Source of the DNA: Parelaphostrongylus tenuis
Lineage: Eukaryota; Nematoda; Chromadorea; Rhabditida; Metastrongylidae
Reading direction: 5' to 3'
NCBI GenBank assembly: GCA_019055375.1
Contig: JAHQIW010001356.1
Span: 159,064-223,063 of the forward strand
Length of the DNA stretch: 64,000 nt
Below, piece by piece: positions 58,077-64,000 of the stretch (position 1 is the first letter of the stretch; each line of letters starts with the position of its first letter). The notes beneath the pieces are model-generated. The model was given only the letters and a program-made list of their open reading frames with translations. It did not search any database and was not told the DNA's origin. Position numbers and translations under genes: made by a program.

Positions 58077-60188
58077 GTTTTTGCCTAATCTACAAAGGCA
58101 AGCAAGGTACAATGGGATGCCACTTTGAGGCTTTCTATAATGGCATCCATAAACCCGTTACAGTCTTTCTGCTAAAGTTGGAAAAGTATCTATTGAGTGA
58201 ATTGCGTATCCGTTCAATCTCTCGTGGCTCTAAGGCGAAACCGTCACAGTATCATAATACAGAGCCAATTTATCATTGATGTGCTATGTAAATATATTCA
58301 ATAAATACTACTATTGACGACCTCTCATCTGCATCTCGAAGATATGTACCAACTTACTGAACCTAAGCAGAGATCAGTAGATACTTGGCCCTAGGGATTG
58401 GCTGAGCATAATTCTTGCCATGTGGTTTTTCGATGTTCGAAAAGAGGTTCTGGCTTGATGAGAGGTCCCATGAATATTTAGGAACACAAATTCCCTACAT
58501 GGAGTATTAAACTTTTCAAAATGTTGATTGTGCAACGTGTAATCGGACGCTGCCACAGTTACCCACCGAACACAGTTGTTGCCAAAGCTGCTTTCTTGCA
58601 ATGATCCTTTTTGTTGATTAATTCGTTCCTTCATTCGATCGCTTCTATAAACTTCTCTCAAAGACAGTGACAATCTGGTAATATGATAACATGTTTTGAA
58701 CCGTTCATAAGGTCTGGTATGGCACTTTGAAAGTACTAGAGGAGCTTGTTTCATCTTTCAGATCCCATAGTATGGTGACTTTCGGTTCACCTGATCCCTT
58801 ACTGTGGGATGCATTGCTACTTATAAAGATTCCCTTGTGTCTTTATATATATAGGAGTCCTTACAAGCGTGGATGTATCCCCTGTAAGGAATCGGGTGGT
58901 CCGAAAGGCACCATACAATTCAGGAGTACAAAAGGGCGAAACACACGCCTGTTTAGCACTTTGTAAGTGTCATACTAGACCTCATGAAAGGCTCAAAACA
59001 TGCGGCCCTATTATCTATTATTTGTTGTACACTCCTAATCCTAATAACACATCTCGATTCTCACCAAAATGTAAAGTTTCCGAGCCTGGATTTTCTTTAT
59101 TGATCACCTTCTACCCTTTTAATCGAAGGCGGAGCGTGGTGTATTATGCACGCGATTCCATGTAGTGGCTTTTTGAAAACATGAAGGTTGAAAATTTTAT
59201 TCAAACATTCCTTCCGACACTCTGAGGAAGAAAGCTGCAGTTTGAAAGAATTTAGTTCGCCATGCCGAAACACATCACTGGATAGCAAAACAATGAAAAG
59301 TCACGCTACAATTGTTAACTTCCGATTAGATAGATTGGTCGCTGCGGATGGCGTCGAGTCGAAATTAGTCGCTACAATTATGTTTCTTCATAAGATTTAC
59401 TACTAAAGCAATGAACCCCAAATTTAATAACCAGAACTAAGTTAGACTGCATAACCCATCAAGGACCACCTTTGATAAGCAGACGCCATCAATTGCGCGT
59501 TGTCGCAGGCAAGATGCATTTGAATGTCCAAGAATGCATGTCTGTCTATCAGCGCCTGTTTTCCCACGGAACGCGACGCCATTGCAGTAGCTGAGCGAGG
59601 TATGAAGTCTTTCAGCTATGAGTTTGGAGAGGGATCTTTGTTCCGCAAGGTGAACGCCATGATGCTCATCGCATGCGGAATACAATTTTACTTTGAGTGC
59701 TACAGCTTCTGTGAGAAGCCTTTCTCAAAATCGATTGCATTTTTAGATTCCCCGATGTTTTCAAGCTTTCAACCATTGAAGATCCAGCAGAGAGCCCTTG
59801 TCTAGCCAAAATTATCATCTCCAACGCGGGGTTCCGATTAGAGAAATGCACCAAAAGATGTTTGTGACTAATTCATAGATGGGATTTTACAATGACTCTT
59901 ATTGGAAACCTGATGCGTCAAGTCAGTGTTGCTATCCTCCCACACAAGCTGATATCGACTCACCGACAATGACGAGACGGAAGGCTTGATGAATGTTGGA
60001 CGATGATCAAAAATTGTAACTGTACATTGCTCGCATACGTGCACTCTAGAGATTGCCAACAGATACATATTGCATCTTAGAAGGGAGAATATTTCCTTCA
60101 ATTACACTACACTGAACCCATTTCGTGATCTTTCGCATATATAAACGATATTCACTACAGTAGATTACCGCATTGTGGAACTCCTAGC
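58077..60188 (+). repeat. R segment, second copy
   Basis: Direct copy of 16,012-18,150, including the inverted pair (58,688-58,730 with 58,965-59,003), the stretch at 59,500-59,610 and the SINE-like piece at 59,880-60,010. Here it is followed at once by the L segment, whereas at the left of the window L precedes R. Confidence 0.85.
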
Positions 60189-60253
60189 TAATTTTTCTTC
60201 AGTGCAATAACAACTTACAACTGAGTTTCGTAATTTATCTTTATACTACTACC

Positions 60254-60370
60254 ATGAAGAGGATGCACGTGGCAGTCATAGAAATTAGAAGGATAAATGA
60301 AAGTGATCGGAGGGTGACACCTCTGTTTTCTGAACTCTTGAGTAACATTGTCGTAATGGAGGCCATTTAG
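60254..60370 (+). CDS. Conserved-length 38-codon small ORF, copy C (weak)
   Basis: Same length and end (VVMEAI, TAG) as 12,453-12,569, with Gln to His, Ala to Val, Thr to Ile and other replacements. Weak evidence for coding. Confidence 0.25.
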   Translation: MKRMHVAVIEIRRINESDRRVTPLFSELLSNIVVMEAI

Positions 60371-60393
60371 CATTGAAATAGGTGGTTGGAACA

Positions 60394-60755
60394 ATAGGAA
60401 TATCATCCGTTTATTTAACCAATAGTCAACCAAATGAATCGAAATCTGTTATTTCTAGCTTGAGATATTGATAACTTTGTGAAAATGGACTGATATTTGA
60501 GCGAACAATCGTTGGTCGTTCTTTAAGGTACAACTCATTCTCATCAGCAAGCACATAGCAAGTGGTGAAGAAATGGACTCTCCGCTAAGCTTTTACGTGA
60601 GTTACTCCACTTCGCTCGTTCTATTATATTGCAGGTCAAATACTACAGTATTCCAGGACCCATTTTTCCATGTGTGTTCAATGATTTTGGCCATGTTAAT
60701 AATCGTAATGTGCTATAGAACGAAGAAAACCGAAGGAGGTCTTGGTCTTAGTGGA
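60394..60755 (+). repeat. 360-bp insertion unique to copy C
   Basis: Absent from the matching place in arms A and B (12,595-12,597). It contains a short frame with a GTGAGT...TATATTGCAG intron of 38 bases. Read after that acceptor in one frame, it has a membrane-like VCSMILAMLIIVMCY followed by RTKKTEGG. No terminal repeats. Could be an ancestral piece lost from the other copies or an insertion carrying an exon. Confidence 0.6.
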
Positions 60756-61367
60756 CGCGTGAGTTTGGTGCGATAATCAATCTGACGATCACTAATCGAC
60801 TCTGACGTCCTCAACTCCTCAACGATAACACTCCTAGCGTGAAACTAAGATTTTCTTGGGAGATAAACAGTACAAAATCGATTGAGGTTTGCCATTACGT
60901 GATTTGTGAAAGTAGTCTCTACAATTACCAAGGCCTATTATGTGATCGAAAAGGCGGACAAAGTTCTTCCAATGATTAACCAAAGCTATTAGATTATTCT
61001 GTGCCGAAATGCCATCATAACACCTTTTGAGCATGCAACGAGTTGGATAAAAAAGTAATTAGTGAAACGAGGTCCGTGAAGTCAGTCGCATTACGCCTAG
61101 CTGGAACGTTAAAAACAATTCCATACTAACATGCTTCAGCAAAGCCTCGCGATCCGGTGCGTGATAGCGAGCGCTAACTATCCTGAGACTACACTGAGTG
61201 TGTTCACACCGTCGCTTAAAGAGCTGCTAAGTAAGCAATTCTTCCTGTCAACATGTATCCAATATCTGTTAGCGTGACTGGGTTCATCGCTAATTTGTGC
61301 TTACCAAGTGACGAACCATTGCTGACAAATCGATTTTCTGCATCACCGATGGAGTGCTAGCAGAACA

Positions 61368-61440
61368 GGAGCCTCGGTAGCGCATCTGGTCAGCTTCTCC
61401 GGGAGGGAGTAGAGTGCGAGTTCAAGTCCCCTATGGGATC
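61368..61440 (+). repeat. tRNA-derived (SINE-like) sequence, copy C
   Basis: Same A-box and B-box-like arrangement as 13,252-13,326, with one change in the middle. Confidence 0.6.
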
Positions 61441-62390
61441 AAAAGTTACATTACCACTCTATCTTTGCGGATATATAATTACGACATCATAGCACCGCTA
61501 AAAGAGCCGGTAAATAAGGAATTCTCGTTGATTTTATGGATCCAATTCCGAAATTACCATGTTACTTTTCACACGGTTATGCCCGTAAATCGAATTTCTT
61601 GCCTTTTACAATAAGATTTTTAATAAATATTACATTTTGTGCAGATTTTGTTGACGGTGTCGTTTCGCTCTCAGTTTGACATGGAAGTAGTACGACTCAT
61701 CGTAATTCTTGTGCTTTGAATTCAATCTCCTCTTGAAAGTTTTCCGCGTTTTGACTTGGCGTCCACTTTTACGTGTAGTAATTTCTGACGACACCTCTAA
61801 TGTTCATCATGTGCTCACTGGTCAGTTGATTACACAGGAATTCACTGCATTATTGCTAAGTTCGGAATTTTGCAAAAGCTGTCATCAACTGATAACATGT
61901 TTGGTTTCTATGCTGTGCCTTTGTAAATTTGAAAAAGTTAGTTGGTGTAAATTTCAATAATTTAACGATATAAGTAGAGCTTTGAGCTACCAGGAAATGA
62001 TGGAAGTTATAACCATGAGCGATACATTGGCGAATAGCACCATGTTTGTTTATTCACGTGTTCAGGACGTAGAACAGAATGGAAATTTATGATGTGGACT
62101 TGACAAAAAAAAAAAAGTTTTGAAGTAGCGTACAAAGGGCGCTGCTTTTACAGATCTAGGATCGTAGAACTCGATGATTTCAACAGATAGCTAATAAAGC
62201 CTGATACTACGTCGGCTTTGTTGAACTGAAGAATTGCCTCATGATTTCCTCATCGCATGACACTTAAGTCGTTACGAATGTGTTGAGACTCTAGTGGAAT
62301 TATAAAGGAACGTTCAAAAAGATTCATTACCCAACATTTTATGATTATCCGACATTGCTTGACTAATCACATATCCCTACAAACTTTCAG

Positions 62391-63834
62391 ACCGATAGTC
62401 TTCCTAATGATGACGCTCAAATTAAAAGAAAGCAAACGCCGAGCATCAAGGAAGAAATAAAGAGTGAGCACATTGAAACAATGATTTAGATTCATCAATG
62501 TAACTCCAAGTCGCATCCTTATATTTGGATGCCCTGTATCAAAGTTGAGGCTAGCGATACCTGACCTAGTTCTTCTGTTTTTTTTTTTGACAGTATTTGA
62601 TCAGATTTCTGAATAGATAACAGCTAATGCGCTAGTGTGCCTTACTGGTTCAATAATTTTTCATTAGTAACTAAGGGCAGAGCAGAGTCTCCTCTGTTTA
62701 TAAACTGCTTACGTTCATCATTTCGATTATAAAAAACATCTGGCACTGTGAATTTTATATTGGTTACTAGGAAAATCGTAAATCAATTAGCCTATTTATT
62801 GCTCGCACTTGCTAGAAACTATGTAGCTGCTTTATGTATTAGCTAATCTTGCTTGCCTTCTTTCTATCTAGACGCTCTCATCATAATCAAGTGAACGATA
62901 GGTAACGCCGGAAAAATTAACACTTGTCTCATTCCTATTGTTGAACGTTCAAGAGGGCAATACGGCTTCAAGAGTTAAGTCTTGTTGGAAATTACCTCTT
63001 TTCAGAAGTCTACTGCTTATAGTCTACATTTCGTAACACTTAGCAGTTGAACAAAGCTGAAATAAAACGGCATCAAAATAAGGATGAAATGTTGTTTATT
63101 TGAAACTACACAATTACAGGGGACGACAAGCGTGATTCCGACGAAACATCGAGTGAAACGCGAAAAGCTGATCTGGCATTATTACAAGAAGTAGAGAAAA
63201 ATAGTGCGTGAATTATGGAACTCATATCTTCTGTCGCATAATAATCTGTGATATTTTTTAGGGGACGGAAATACCACGTATGAGAACTTGGGGCCAGAAG
63301 ACGTCGTTGCAGATGGAATGAATAATGCAAAGAGGGTAGAAGAGCAGAAAACACAATGTACTGACGAAACGATAATGATGGAGCCGAAAAAAAGCGGTGA
63401 TATAGGTGTGGAAGCCACACAGTCCGCATTTGAGTCACTCTCAAAGACTCAAAGTATGAGAGTTGATAAGTCAAGGAAGGCATCAAAAAGAATATCCCAT
63501 AATGCTCCCAAAGCGGATAGAATTGTATTGAATAAGAATGATGAAGTTTCTGAGAAAGCCACACAGCGTTGCCAGTCATCATCTGAATTCGAGTCACTCT
63601 CAAAAACTCAAAGTGCAGTAAACAATGAGTAAAGAAGGCAGCGGGACGCAAATACCAACGTGCTATCGAAACAGCTAAAACTGAGCGAAAAGGGATGACG
63701 ATGTCGATCTGGAAACCGCGCAGTACCATCAACCATTTCTTGAAATCACATCAGTATCGATAGCTCAAAGTGATGTTTTAACTGAAGTTGATGATTACTG
63801 TAATTCATCGGTATTCCAGACATCAGTGTTCTAA
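62391..63834 (+). CDS. Unidentified spliced gene, 3' portion, copy C
   Basis: Exons 62,391-62,463, 63,120-63,203, 63,262-63,612 and 63,686-63,834 are the same 73, 84, 351 and 149 nt as in copies A and B, with the same donors and acceptors and an open frame of 218 residues. Changes include Val to Ile in the KEE.K segment, the exon 2 junction residue Lys to Arg, Thr to Pro and Ile to Asn in exon 3, and Pro to Leu (relative to B) in the acidic tail. AATAAA lies at 63,930-63,935. The reverse strand is also open here for 208 codons (63,106-63,732). The splice-phase agreement and the composition favour the plus strand as the true coding strand. Confidence 0.62.
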
Positions 63835-64000
63835 CTTTCCGTTATAATATTCATAGTTACGTTGGATTTCGCCCTTGCGTTAAACGACATTATAGCTGTT
63901 CTATCCGCTGTGACTGCATTCTGTCTGTGAATAAAAATTATTTTATGCATGTCGTACACACAGATATTAGTGTTCAGATGACTACTACAATGTTTAAAAA

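Larger units (their letters stand above)
60187..64000 (+). repeat. L segment, third copy
   Basis: Copy of 12,384-15,885 in the same orientation, running to the window edge. It carries an extra 360 bases at 60,394-60,755. Both joins share the short sequence GCTAATTTTT, so microhomology may have guided the rearrangement. Confidence 0.88.

Overview
This is a repeat-rich eukaryotic window, most likely from a nematode and probably a clade V (strongylid-type) one. I infer this from several signs. Introns are very short (40 to 135 bases) with TTTCAG-type acceptors. The mobile elements are an RTE-class LINE, mariner/Tc1 transposons, a Penelope-like element and tRNA-derived SINEs. The base composition is AT-rich and there is no operon-like packing. 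No species call is possible from the sequence alone.

Layout. (1) 1-18,150 is dominated by a giant inverted repeat: arm A (1-8,645, reversed) and arm B (9,764-16,231) around a 1.1 kb spacer holding a composite mariner/SINE repeat. Arm B runs on into a segment 'R' (16,012-18,150). (2) 18,150-22,040 carries a Penelope-like retroelement with about 0.5 kb direct terminal repeats (pLTRs), a GIY-YIG endonuclease and a hammerhead-ribozyme-like motif just downstream. (3) 22,040-33,100 is mostly unique, with an EF-hand pseudogene, the 3' end of an unidentified spliced gene (27,733-28,057), a foldback MITE and SINEs. (4) 33,100-40,600 is an accumulation of foldback MITEs, SINEs, a 48-49 bp minisatellite (about 24 units) and a second hammerhead-like motif directly next to it. 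(5) 40,614-43,279 is a six-exon C2H2 zinc-finger gene with transposons packed into one intron. (6) 45,250-46,227 (minus) is the C-terminal end of a NOP2/NSUN1-type rRNA cytosine-5 methyltransferase. (7) 47,440-52,115 holds a dead RTE LINE flanked by mariner remnants. (8) 52,245-53,323 and 56,054-57,002 contain small unidentified host genes with clean splice structures. (9) 57,262-57,842 is an internally deleted mariner with intact ends. (10) From 58,077 to the right edge a third copy of the left-hand repeat appears with its two segments in swapped order (R then L).

The most notable coding content is a spliced gene 3' end (four exons of 73, 84, 351 and 149 nt) present in all three copies of the large repeat with exon lengths, splice sites and frame intact: 516-1,957 (minus), 14,275-15,719 (plus) and 62,391-63,834 (plus). 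Its product is a charged Ser/Thr-rich protein that I do not recognise.

Most other open frames are degenerate mobile-element remains or shadows of them. I reconstructed gene models by eye from reading frame, intron phase and splice consensus; none has transcript support.
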